Positions 1 to 5,808 of a DNA stretch of 9,303 nt are shown piece after piece (positions within the stretch are counted from its first letter, which is position 1; every line of letters begins with the position of its first letter). The notes beneath the pieces are model-generated. The model saw only the letters and a list, made by a program, of their open reading frames with translations. It was not told the DNA's origin and did no database searches. Source of the DNA: Gulosibacter sediminis (lineage in GTDB: Bacteria > Actinomycetota > Actinomycetes > Actinomycetales > Microbacteriaceae). The stretch spans positions 17,212 to 26,514 of the forward strand of contig NZ_JACXJG010000011.1 of NCBI RefSeq assembly GCF_014904065.1, given 5' to 3'. The position numbers were made by a program, and so were the translations under genes.

Positions 1-372
1 ATGCTCATGGATTCGATGTCGCAACAGATCTCCGCACGCCTGCTCGGCGCGGGTTCGGTTTGCGTCGTGCTGTCTGGTTCGGGCGCGAATCGATCGACGC
101 TCGAGGCGATGCGGGCCGCGAAGGCAAGCGGGGCACGGGTGCTCGCGATCACCTCGTTCGCCCGCTCGGTGCTCGCCGACGAGGCCGACGTCGTGCTCGT
201 CGCGCCACCGATCAACGAGTCGTTTCAGGACGAGCTGATTCACACCTCGCGGGCCGCGCTCATGCTGCTCACGGAGCAGCTCGTCGACCAGCTCATCGCG
301 CATCGCGGCGATCGAGGCCGCGATGCGCAGGCCGCGGCGGTCTCGATGCTCGGCGGCGGCCTGCACGAGTAG
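1..372 (+). CDS. SIS-domain protein, C-terminal part (probable MurR/RpiR-family transcriptional regulator), cut by left edge
   Basis: The visible 123 residues are the second half of a sugar isomerase (SIS) fold. The strand-loop VVLSGSGANRSTLEAMRAA (about residues 22-40) is the typical phosphosugar-binding S-G-x-[ST] segment. It is followed by a helix, the strand ARVLAITS, a 'SVLADEADVVLVAPP' segment and a C-terminal helical stretch. In RpiR-type regulators this domain senses a phosphosugar and an N-terminal HTH binds DNA; such an HTH would lie off the left edge. Position 1 happens to be ATG, but full SIS domains have about 50 more residues before this motif, so the ATG is internal. The stop is 18 bases from the convergent DUF4870 gene. 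A stand-alone SIS isomerase is possible, but the RpiR reading is favoured by the tail after the SIS core. Confidence 0.75.
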   Translation: MLMDSMSQQISARLLGAGSVCVVLSGSGANRSTLEAMRAAKASGARVLAITSFARSVLADEADVVLVAPPINESFQDELIHTSRAALMLLTEQLVDQLIAHRGDRGRDAQAAAVSMLGGGLHE

Positions 373-390
373 ACACGACCACCCGGTTAC

Positions 391-768
391 CTAGTGCAGG
401 ATCGGAATCTGCCAGGGGTACTTGTACTGGTAGCCACCCGAGGTGCGTACGGCACCCCAGATGCCGAGCACGAAGGTGAGCAGGTTGCCGAGCACGATGA
501 GCAGGATCCCGACCGGCAGCAGGATCACGGTGAAGCAGAGGATCCACCCGAGCACCGACATCACCCATGCCGAAATCTGAAAGTTGAACGCGCCAGCGGC
601 GGCCACACGCACGAACTGCGAGTTGTTACGCGAGAACAGCCACACGACGAGTGGGCCGACGATCGCGAGCCAGCCGGCCGAGACGATCGCGGCGATCGGT
701 GCCGAGAGGTGTGCGAGCACCGCCGCGCCACGGGCCTGGGTCGAAACATTTTCGGGTTGCTGCGTCAT
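391..768 (-). CDS. DUF4870 (Tic20-like) small membrane protein
   Basis: This 125-residue protein has a short polar N-terminus and then hydrophobic segments at roughly residues 16-45 (AHLSAPIAAIVSAGWLAIVGP and after) and 65-108, two or more of which should span the membrane. The sequence 'VVWLFSRNNSQFVRVAAAGAFNFQIS' resembles the family pattern in which a loop with basic and polar residues precedes the 'A..A.NFQI' helix. The C-terminus GGYQYKYPWQIPILH also resembles the family end, which often reads Y.YP. The function of DUF4870 is unknown. The start is ATG at 768 with only a weak purine stretch before it. It follows the 812-1108 gene by 43 bases on the same strand, so the two may be co-transcribed. 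Confidence 0.85.
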   Translation of the reverse strand: MTQQPENVSTQARGAAVLAHLSAPIAAIVSAGWLAIVGPLVVWLFSRNNSQFVRVAAAGAFNFQISAWVMSVLGWILCFTVILLPVGILLIVLGNLLTFVLGIWGAVRTSGGYQYKYPWQIPILH

Positions 769-811
769 TCCGCCATTCTCGCAGCTTCGGCGGCGCGCAC
801 GCTGAGTTGCA

Positions 812-1108
812 TTAGCGCAGCACGACGGTCGTGACGCGAGTGATCATCAGCGCGAGTGCGACGGTCAAACGCACGATCGCAACCACCTGCCAGAGCAGCA
901 CCCTCCCGCGCTTCGCCCCCATGCCGACGAGCATCGCGACGGTGAAGTGAGTCGGAATCGCGAGCGGGCCGAGCAGGATCTCGCCGGGGTTCATGCAGAC
1001 GGGCAGAAACCATGACAGCGGCACAGCGTCAAGCCCCGTCTCGCTCGGCCTGTCTCGCTCGAGGTGCTCGGCGGCGAGCAGGGCGGCCCGCGCGGTTCGG
1101 CGTGCCAC
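812..1108 (-). CDS. small membrane protein, function unknown
   Basis: I do not recognise this 98-residue protein. Third codon positions are strongly G or C through its whole length, which supports real coding. After a charged N-terminal helix (residues 1-24) come a hydrophobic part (about 29-60, containing PLSWFLPV and ILLGPLAIP), a basic loop (GAKRGR, about 63-68) and a final hydrophobic helix with scattered arginines (about 70-98). This pattern suggests an integral membrane protein with two or three segments. The start is uncertain. GTG at 1108 has GAGG about 10 bases upstream and overlaps the stop of a 20-codon frame as TAGTG; ATG at 994 is an internal alternative giving 60 residues. It lies between the reductase and DUF4870 genes on the same strand. 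Confidence 0.45.
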   Translation of the reverse strand: MARRTARAALLAAEHLERDRPSETGLDAVPLSWFLPVCMNPGEILLGPLAIPTHFTVAMLVGMGAKRGRVLLWQVVAIVRLTVALALMITRVTTVVLR

Positions 1109-1170
1109 TACCGGGTCGCCTCGTCGGCGTCTTCGGTCTCTTCGGCGAACTGCGGGGTGCTCGAGGCCAC
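1108..1170 (-). CDS. possible 20-codon mini-ORF coupled to the small membrane protein gene
   Basis: A GTG at 1170 opens a 20-residue acidic frame (MASSTPQFAEETEDADEATR) that ends in TAG at 1110-1108. This stop shares its last base with the GTG of the 98-residue frame. The codons are high in third-position G or C, and the frame starts 10 bases after the reductase stop. It could be a coupled leader, or the true N-terminus of the downstream protein separated from it by a frameshift. There is no clear ribosome binding site, so confidence is low. Confidence 0.25.
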   Translation of the reverse strand: MASSTPQFAEETEDADEATR

Positions 1171-1180
1171 GGTCGCTCGC

Positions 1181-1702
1181 TTAACCGGCGACACGGTAGC
1201 GCCCGCAGAGAAACGAGCGGTTACGCGCGAGCTCGATGAGCTCGAGGTTGAGGGCGCGCGGCAGCACCGGTGCGCCGGCGCCGAGCATCACGGGCGCGTA
1301 TTGCAGCCACACTTCATCGAGCAGGCCCTGGTCGGCGAACTGCCCGGCGAGGTCTCCCCCGCCAACGATCCAGAGATCTTTGCCGTTGGCTGCCGCGGTC
1401 ATCTCGGCGTGCACGTCACGGATGTTCGCCTGCGTGATGCGCACATCCGCACCCTCGGGCGTCTCGAGCGCGCGGTGCGTGAATACCCACGTCGGTTGCT
1501 CGTACGACCAGACGCTGTCGTGCTTGCGCAGCCACTCGTAGGTCGACGCGCCCATCGCGAGCGCGCCGATGCCCTCGATGAATGCCGGGTACGCCATCGG
1601 GCCTTCTTCGTCGAAGTCCTGTTTGAGCAGCCAATCGAGAGAGTGTTCTGGCGTCGCGATGAATCCGTCGAGGCTGGTTGCGGTGTAGAAATGCGTCGTC
1701 AT
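1181..1702 (-). CDS. RibD_C/dihydrofolate reductase-family protein
   Basis: This 173-residue protein has the DHFR-like fold of RibD C-terminal domain proteins, which are NADPH-dependent reductases of mostly unknown substrate. Landmarks are the N-terminal strand and loop MTTHFYTATSLDGFIA (1-16), then LDWLL (about 22-26), ALAMGASTYEWL (about 47-58) with the conserved G-x-x-T-Y/F, WVFTHR (about 72-77), the nucleotide-binding strand and glycine loop LWIVGGGDLAGQF (about 110-122), and LLDEVWLQYAPVMLGAG (127-143) with the D-E-[VIL] and PV.LG.G signatures. The length matches the family. I chose ATG at 1702 because the family motif begins directly there, although the frame stays open upstream to 2296. 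There is no strong ribosome binding site. Its substrate cannot be read from the sequence. Confidence 0.9.
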   Translation of the reverse strand: MTTHFYTATSLDGFIATPEHSLDWLLKQDFDEEGPMAYPAFIEGIGALAMGASTYEWLRKHDSVWSYEQPTWVFTHRALETPEGADVRITQANIRDVHAEMTAAANGKDLWIVGGGDLAGQFADQGLLDEVWLQYAPVMLGAGAPVLPRALNLELIELARNRSFLCGRYRVAG

Positions 1703-1758
1703 GCGTGCATTCTCGCGCGCCGCCCTGGCAGCCCGCACCCGCGCGCCGGAAACGCCCC

Positions 1759-1802
1759 GTCGCGGTGGGCGGATGCTTCGTCGAGCATCCGCCCACCGCG
1801 AC
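1759..1802. terminator. perfect 19-bp inverted repeat, probable terminator
   Basis: Bases 1759-1777 and 1784-1802 are perfect reverse complements around a 6-base loop (tcgtcg). After one mismatch the stem continues for three more pairs (1755-1757 with 1804-1806). No long T run follows on either strand, which is common for GC-rich actinobacterial terminators. It lies 40 bases past the stop that would close the malic-enzyme-like tail (1842) and about 57 bases ahead of the reductase start. It therefore most likely ended transcription of the now-broken malic enzyme gene and insulates the reductase. Confidence 0.7.
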
Positions 1803-1841
1803 AGGGATGAGTTGGGTCGGGCTGGCGCGGCGCGGCGCGAG

Positions 1842-1972
1842 CTAGTGCGCGACGCTCGCGACGGCGGGGCGACGCGCGGGTCGAGCGGGCTCGGCACGAT
1901 GTACTCGGCGCTCACCTCGTCACCGACCAGCTCAGCGATCGCCGCGGCGGCAGGGATCAACATCGGTTCCGA
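1842..1972 (-). pseudogene. remnant of a malic enzyme 3' end (C-terminal tail, frameshifted)
   Basis: Read leftwards from about 1972, this frame gives SEPMLIPAAAAIAELVGDEV followed by SAEYIVPSPLDPRVAP. This resembles the last part of actinobacterial NAD(P)-dependent malic enzymes, where an 'A.AIA..VGD..S...IVPS..DPRVAPAVA' pattern leads to the C-terminus. After RVAP the frame must shift by one base to continue as AVASVAH and stop at TAG (1844-1842), the ending expected for the family. Everything upstream of about 1972 is unrelated, so only some 40 codons of the enzyme remain. The match is from memory of the family, not a search. Another Rossmann-type enzyme tail is possible. Confidence 0.5.
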
Positions 1973-2053
1973 CAGCGTCGAGCAGGCGCAGCGCTTCGAC
2001 ATCCTCCGTAGCCGCCGGGGCGTTCGACTCCAGCTCAGAACGAGTGCTGAGCG

Positions 2054-2073
2054 TCGAAAACGAGTGGAACGAG
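2054..2073. repeat. imperfect 20-base direct repeat, copy 1
   Basis: TCGAAAACGAGTGGAACGAG matches bases 2166-2185 in 18 of 20 positions, in the same orientation. Both copies lie within the broken element gene. A chance match from repeated Asn/Glu/Arg-like codon words is possible. Confidence 0.45.
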
Positions 2074-2165
2074 TATCGGTGTGGGGCGGGGGACACAAGT
2101 CCATGGTCCCCCGCCCATTGCTGAGCTCATCAGGGATAATGGAGCCACCGTCGTTGGCACTCTGA

Positions 2166-2185
2166 TCGATAACGAGCGGAACGAG
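2166..2185. repeat. imperfect 20-base direct repeat, copy 2
   Basis: TCGATAACGAGCGGAACGAG is the second copy, 112 bases from the first, differing at two positions. The repeat may reflect an internal duplication in the element gene or a binding or recombination site. The sequence does not decide between them. Confidence 0.45.
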
Positions 2186-2292
2186 CGAGGTATCGCGGGC
2201 TGCGGTGCAAACGTCGTTCGCGCGGGTGGGCAGCTCGCCTTCGGCGAGTGCCAGGTCGGGCAGGTCGGGGTAGATGACGCTGTTGTCGGCGT

Positions 2293-2613
2293 TCATGCGC
2301 GAGCACCTCCGATCACGACGGCGAGACGAGCACGCTGCTCGTCGGTGAGACGCGGCGCAGCCTTCACCAACCGGGTGATGGCGGACTCAACCGCAGTGGC
2401 AGCGGCCGGGCCGACGGCTACAGCCTCGGCCAGTTCGTCAATGTCGGAGGGGCGAACGAAGACACGGCGGCCGATGCGGTGAGCCGGAAGGTCACCGTCA
2501 GCAATGCGCTTGCGCAGCGTCGAGTAGGCGATCGGACCACGGGCGGCGGCGGACTGGAGGCTCAGATGATCAGTGGCGCTCTGAACGGGCGCAGGAGCGG
2601 TAGTGGACAACAC
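2293..2613 (-). CDS. excisionase/MerR-like helix-turn-helix DNA-binding protein
   Basis: This 106-residue protein has an HTH domain at about residues 17-65. It reads HLSLQSAAARGPIAYSTLRK, then a second helix, then the wing LPAHRIGRRVFVRPSDIDEL. The G.LPA.RIG.R.[FV]..SD[IL]..L pattern is the hallmark of excisionase-type (HTH_17) domains. The C-terminal part is helical and ends in RLTDEQRARLAVVIGGARA, a tail often seen in small HTH proteins of actinobacterial integrated elements. GTG at 2613 is chosen because GAGAGGGA (2628-2621) sits 7 bases upstream. The next gene overlaps its stop by ATGA. No integrase is visible in the window, so the gene looks like part of a decayed element. It could control excision or only transcription. 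Confidence 0.8.
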   Translation of the reverse strand: MLSTTAPAPVQSATDHLSLQSAAARGPIAYSTLRKRIADGDLPAHRIGRRVFVRPSDIDELAEAVAVGPAAATAVESAITRLVKAAPRLTDEQRARLAVVIGGARA

Positions 2614-3015
2614 AGCAGAGTCCCTCTCGTGAGGAGCTTTCCGCTCTACTCACCTGGCGACGGGGCGGTACTTCCCGACGTCATGACCATTCGGGACACT
2701 CGGGCTGTAGTCCGCCGTTGTGCTGTCGGCCACCAACCCGACTCCCTGCTTGGCGACGGCTCCCGGCGGTGGCCCGGGCATCTGGTCGCTGTGTTGTCTG
2801 CAACCGACCGTAGCACTTAGGAGCGCTGACATTCACGAGCACGCACTTCATCAGTGCGGTGTCAACCATTGCTACTGGATGGCGTTGGCGCACGTGATGT
2901 GGCGATGTCTTCGGGCGTGCCAAATTAAGTTCCGCGCGGCCTGTCCTCGCCATGGGGTCTCGATCGTCCCCTTCATGAGCGCGTGAGAAGACGCGCCTCG
3001 GAAGGAGCAGACGAC
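2614..3015. other. 402-base region without a confident gene, between divergent HTH and SRPBCC genes
   Basis: This stretch holds the ribosome binding sites of both flanking genes, a short hairpin (2842-2858: CGCACT, 5-base loop, AGTGCG) and a candidate ECF-type promoter (2860-2886). A minus-strand frame at 2650-2832 (60 codons, ATG start, no ribosome binding site) has partly coding-like third positions between 2781 and 2650, so a decayed or tiny gene cannot be excluded. No homology is apparent. Confidence 0.5.
2860..2886 (+). promoter_or_regulatory. candidate ECF sigma promoter ahead of the SRPBCC-DGPF-ECF42 cassette
   Basis: TGTCAA at 2860-2865 is followed after 17 bases by CGTT at 2883-2886. 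This resembles the TGTC-type -35 and CGT-type -10 elements of several ECF groups; TGTCGA with a CGA/CGT -10 is the kind reported for ECF42. One base of the -35 and the -10 ending deviate. A 6-bp hairpin (2842-2858) lies just upstream. Transcription from here would leave an untranslated leader of over 100 bases before the SRPBCC start. Confidence 0.25.
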
Positions 3016-3465
3016 ATGGGTAAGTACACGACGATCTCACGGCACGGACACGTTGCTGCTGAGGCTGAGCAGATCCTCGAAACGGTCTCATCGACCGAGG
3101 GGTTCACTTCAATCAATCCTCACCGCACCGCGGACCCGAAGCTCGCCATCACGCCGAGCGGTCCAGCTTCCGGAGTTGGGTCCGGGTTCGCGTTCAGGGG
3201 GAAGGACGGTAAGGGCACGCAGACCGTTGCCGAGGTCACGAGTAGCCGGGTGGTCTACGACATCGATATGGGGTCGATGGGGCGCTCCCGGCAGCGGATC
3301 TCGGTTACCCCGGTGCGCGGCGGTGGTTGCGACGTCGAATGGTCGATGACGTTGGATTCCGGCCGCAATCCGATGCTGCGGGTGTTCGGTCTATTCGCGA
3401 ACAAAGTGCTCGGCCCGACTCTGGAGACCGGTCTCCGCAACCTCGCCGAGGCTACCTGGCGTTAA
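3016..3465 (+). CDS. SRPBCC-family (polyketide cyclase/dehydrase-like) protein
   Basis: The 149 residues fit a START/Bet v 1-like SRPBCC domain of usual size. There is an N-terminal strand and helix with VAAEAEQILETVSSTEGFTS, then the strand-turn segments around residues 35-80 with 'GVGSGFAFRGKDGKG', then ISVTPVRGGGCDVEWSMTLD (95-114), and a long C-terminal helix ending LETGLRNLAEATWR. These domains bind hydrophobic ligands, and small stand-alone versions in bacteria are mostly uncharacterised. ATG at 3016 is chosen because AAGGAG (3002-3007) sits 8 bases upstream; GTG at 2983 is in frame but adds a low-quality extension. The gene is 72 bases ahead of the DGPF gene on the same strand and probably shares a transcript with it. 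It may act on or sense the same ligand as the cassette, which is inference. Confidence 0.8.
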   Translation: MGKYTTISRHGHVAAEAEQILETVSSTEGFTSINPHRTADPKLAITPSGPASGVGSGFAFRGKDGKGTQTVAEVTSSRVVYDIDMGSMGRSRQRISVTPVRGGGCDVEWSMTLDSGRNPMLRVFGLFANKVLGPTLETGLRNLAEATWR

Positions 3466-3537
3466 CCCGCGTTTTCTAGACTCCGTAGTGGTCGCCTTGG
3501 CCTCTGCGGTTCACCCCGATCGAAGGGAAACCCCACC

Positions 3538-3888
3538 ATGAAGTACACATTTCTTCTCTACAGCGACCAGTCCGGCGCGACGGAGCCGACGCCCGAGGAG
3601 ATGGAGCAGGAGCTAGCGATCTTCGGCGCATACATCGGTGCACTCCAGGAGGCCGGAGTGCTTGTCGCGACCGATTGGCTGCAGCCGGTGGAGACCGCCA
3701 CCACCGTCTCGTATGCGGATGGTGAAGCGGTCGTGCACGACGGCCCGTTTGCCGAGACGCAGGAGACCCTCGGCGGCTATTTCATCATCGAGGTCCCTGA
3801 CCTTGACACCGCGCTGGAGTGGGCGAAGAAGTGTCCCGTCGCGCAGTACGGCAAGGTCGAGGTTCGCGCGAGCGGGATGGAAGGCTAA
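3538..3888 (+). CDS. DGPF-domain / YCII-related protein
   Basis: This 116-residue protein matches the family along its whole length. MKYTFLLYSD opens the ferredoxin-like fold, EMEQELAIFGAYIGALQEAG forms the first helix, and VVHDGPFAETQETLGGYFII (66-85) carries the DGPF signature at 68-71. The end is VPDLDTALEWAKKCP followed by a glycine-valine strand. AAGGGA (3523-3528) lies 9 bases before the ATG. DGPF proteins are the regular genomic partners of ECF42 sigma factors, which are known to control them in Streptomyces; their biochemical role is unsettled. The sigma gene follows at once in the same reading frame, divided from it only by the TAA at 3886-3888. Confidence 0.93.
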   Translation: MKYTFLLYSDQSGATEPTPEEMEQELAIFGAYIGALQEAGVLVATDWLQPVETATTVSYADGEAVVHDGPFAETQETLGGYFIIEVPDLDTALEWAKKCPVAQYGKVEVRASGMEG

Positions 3889-3954
3889 GGCTCCATCAGC
3901 ACACACTCCTCAGCCGACGGACCGCGTCCGCATCTCGCGCTGCTCGACGAGCTC

Positions 3955-5145
3955 GTGCGAGCAGATCGGGCGCGGTTCGTCGGCGCGCTCGTCCGGTGGT
4001 GCGGCGACGTGCAACTGGCGGAAGACGGCTTCGCTGACGCAGTAGAGCGTGCCTTGACCGCGTGGGGGGTCGAGATCCCGCGTGACCCGCAGGCGTGGCT
4101 TGTCACGGTAGCTCGAAATCGTATCCGCGACCTGCTCGGAGCCGCCGAGCGTACCCGTACGCGCGCATTCGAAGAGACCGACCCTCATCCTCAGGCCGAA
4201 CTGGGCACGGGGCGCGACGATGACACGCTCGCCCTTCTCTTCGCCTGCGTGCATCCTGCACTCGACCGCGGGGTACACGCGCCTCTGGTCCTCCAGGTTG
4301 CGCTCGGCGTGCATACGACTGACGTCGCCACGGCGTTCGCGCTCCCGACTGCGACACTCGCGAAACGGCTCGTACGTGCGAAGCAGAAACTCCGAGCCAA
4401 TCGAGTGTCGTTCGAGATCCCCGAAGGGATCCCCAGCGAACGAGTCGCGGCCGTGCTCGATGCGATCTACGCCGCCTACTCCGTGGAGTGGCTGCGGATC
4501 CCCCCAGACGGTGCCGTGGATCTCGTGACGGAACACGCGATACATGCCAGCCAACTGCTGTTGGCTGCGCTACCGGGCAACCACGAGGTGCGCGGACTTG
4601 CCTCGCTCCTGCTCTACTTGCACTCCCGCGATGCTGCGCGACTCAAGGACGGTGTGCTCGTTCCCCTTGACGAGCAAGACCCGAGGCTCTGGGACCATCA
4701 CCTCATCCGGACCGCCGAGGCGATCCTCCGCGATGGCTTGAGCGGTGACCGCCCGACAACGCCAGGACCCTACGAGTTGCAGGCCGTGATCCAGACCGCG
4801 CACGCCCTGCGGTCGCGTAACGGCCACACACCTTGGAACACGATCGCCCAGCTCTATGACGCCCTCGTCCAGGTCACCCCTAGCCGAGGAGCCGCTGTCG
4901 CACGTGCCGCGGCAATCGGGCATGCAGACAGCCCTGGCACTGGCCTCTCGGTGCTCGACCAACTCATCGCCCAGGACCCGGCATTGGCCACCTTCCAGCC
5001 CTACCATGCGACACGCGCCGCGCTGCTACGCCTATCCGGTGCCCCCGAGGAGCTGTATCAGGTCGCGCTCGCGCGAGCCATCGACCTCTGCACTCACCCG
5101 CCGAGTCGACGCTACCTCACCTGCATGCAACGGGTGTCAGAGTAG
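3955..5145 (+). CDS. ECF42-type RNA polymerase sigma factor with C-terminal extension
   Basis: From GTG 3955 the product has 396 residues. Sigma region 2 covers about 1-60, with the -10-recognition helix AEDGFADAVERALTAW (22-37) and PQAWLVTVARNRIRDLL (45-61). Region 4 covers about 90-147, with an HTH in TTDVATAFALPTATLAKRLV (121-140) followed by RAKQKLRA. The rest (about 155-396) is the long ECF42 extension (DUF6596/TPR-like): RVAAVLDAIYAAY, LWDHHLIRTAEAIL, TPWNTIAQLYDALVQVTPS, and a terminal PYHATRAALL and SRRYL. There is no anti-sigma gene; in ECF42 the extension is thought to govern activity. The GTG start trims roughly ten family residues (LALLDELVRA is encoded just upstream). The in-frame codon where an N-terminus would fit is ATC at 3895, with GGAAGG ten bases before it, which would give 416 residues. 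Confidence 0.92.
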   Translation: MRADRARFVGALVRWCGDVQLAEDGFADAVERALTAWGVEIPRDPQAWLVTVARNRIRDLLGAAERTRTRAFEETDPHPQAELGTGRDDDTLALLFACVHPALDRGVHAPLVLQVALGVHTTDVATAFALPTATLAKRLVRAKQKLRANRVSFEIPEGIPSERVAAVLDAIYAAYSVEWLRIPPDGAVDLVTEHAIHASQLLLAALPGNHEVRGLASLLLYLHSRDAARLKDGVLVPLDEQDPRLWDHHLIRTAEAILRDGLSGDRPTTPGPYELQAVIQTAHALRSRNGHTPWNTIAQLYDALVQVTPSRGAAVARAAAIGHADSPGTGLSVLDQLIAQDPALATFQPYHATRAALLRLSGAPEELYQVALARAIDLCTHPPSRRYLTCMQRVSE

Positions 5146-5366
5146 CCCAGGTAAACGCATCGGTCTGCTCGACGCCCACCTGCGGGGCTAGCGCCATATT
5201 TCGGTTCCACTCCACGTCTTGCGCTGAATATCAAGTATGCCCTAACTCCATCACAGTAGCCGGATTCGAGTGGGCATACTCGGGAGGCCGCCTGGACGTC
5301 GAAGAATATGACGACGCGAGGACATCCCTGCAGCTCAGCTGGTGGAACGATACCGAGTGCCCGGGC

Positions 5367-5714
5367 GTGATCGGCCTCACAGTTCGGCGCGAGTGCATCA
5401 TCGATCCGCAGCACGTCATCGAGACGGATCGGTCAGATCTCCGGTCGGTTTCGATCGGATATGCGAGCGTGTCGACCCGCACCGCGCTGCTCCTGTGGCT
5501 CGGAGCAATCAGCGACGAGGTACGTGCCGATGCGAAGCCAAGCTGGGCGATCGAATCGGCTCTTGCCGCGCTCGATGCGCAGGGCGTGCCCCGTGCGAAG
5601 CGGCTTCTCGGCCTCGCTGCACGCGGCGTTCATGAAGACGACCGAATCCGGTCGTTCCGCCTCGAAGAACGTCACAGGTTTGACTCGACTGAGGTCAGCA
5701 GCGTGACGTTCTAA
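5367..5714 (+). CDS. unrecognised protein downstream of the sigma factor, 5' end uncertain
   Basis: I do not recognise this protein. From GTG 5367 it has 115 residues (MIGLTVRRECIIDPQHVIET and after), mixed alpha/beta in appearance, with no membrane segment or signal peptide. The reading frame is open for more than 200 bases further upstream and codes plausibly there: around 5256-5366 it gives VAGFEWAYSGGRLDVEEYDD and LQLSWWNDTECPG. There is no ATG, GTG or TTG in that stretch. The gene may therefore be 5'-truncated, use a rare start (CTG 5328 has GAGGA 5 bases upstream) or begin at GTG 5367. It follows the sigma gene on the same strand and could be a cassette member or a fragment of another gene. 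Confidence 0.45.
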   Translation: MIGLTVRRECIIDPQHVIETDRSDLRSVSIGYASVSTRTALLLWLGAISDEVRADAKPSWAIESALAALDAQGVPRAKRLLGLAARGVHEDDRIRSFRLEERHRFDSTEVSSVTF

Positions 5715-5808
5715 CGGCATCGTCCGCGGTCGCGGCGGTCGGCGCAATGCACGTCAGCTGTCGCGATCGCGGCGCCCAGCCGCTCGAGCAGGTCGTGCGG
5801 GCCGAGTA

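Larger units (their letters stand above)
1973..2296 (-). pseudogene. truncated unrecognised gene of a mobile element, coupled to the HTH gene
   Basis: ATG at 2296 overlaps the stop of the HTH gene as ATGA, so translation is probably coupled. The first 40 or so residues (MNADNSVIYPDLPDLALAEG and after) use typical high-GC codons. Further on the best coding frame changes. A +2 frame opens at GTG 2096 (54 codons, to 1932) and reads SELESNAPAATEDVEALRLL around 2035-1976 with good codon use, until the malic-like tail begins near 1972. This looks like the start of a longer gene that has been deleted, frameshifted or both. In actinobacterial integrated elements the gene after an excisionase-like HTH often encodes a replication or primase/ATPase protein, but nothing here identifies it. 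Confidence 0.45.

Noticed and set aside
1..3. ATG at the window start as the true start of the SIS protein
   Set aside because: The SIS fold needs about 50 more residues before the glycine-serine loop, so the gene continues off the edge.
1064..1810. 248-codon plus-strand frame
   Set aside because: It is antisense to the reductase and runs through the terminator hairpin. Its composition is that of a shadow frame.
2681..3091. 136-codon minus-strand frame
   Set aside because: It overlaps the SRPBCC start and ribosome binding site and has shadow-like composition and no recognisable domain.
3910..4554. 214-codon minus-strand frame
   Set aside because: It is antisense to the well-supported sigma factor conserved regions 2 and 4.
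5762..5771. 10-base palindrome CGCGATCGCG between the convergent orphan and amidase genes
   Set aside because: Short GC-rich palindromes like this are expected by chance here, and no loop or T run supports a terminator.
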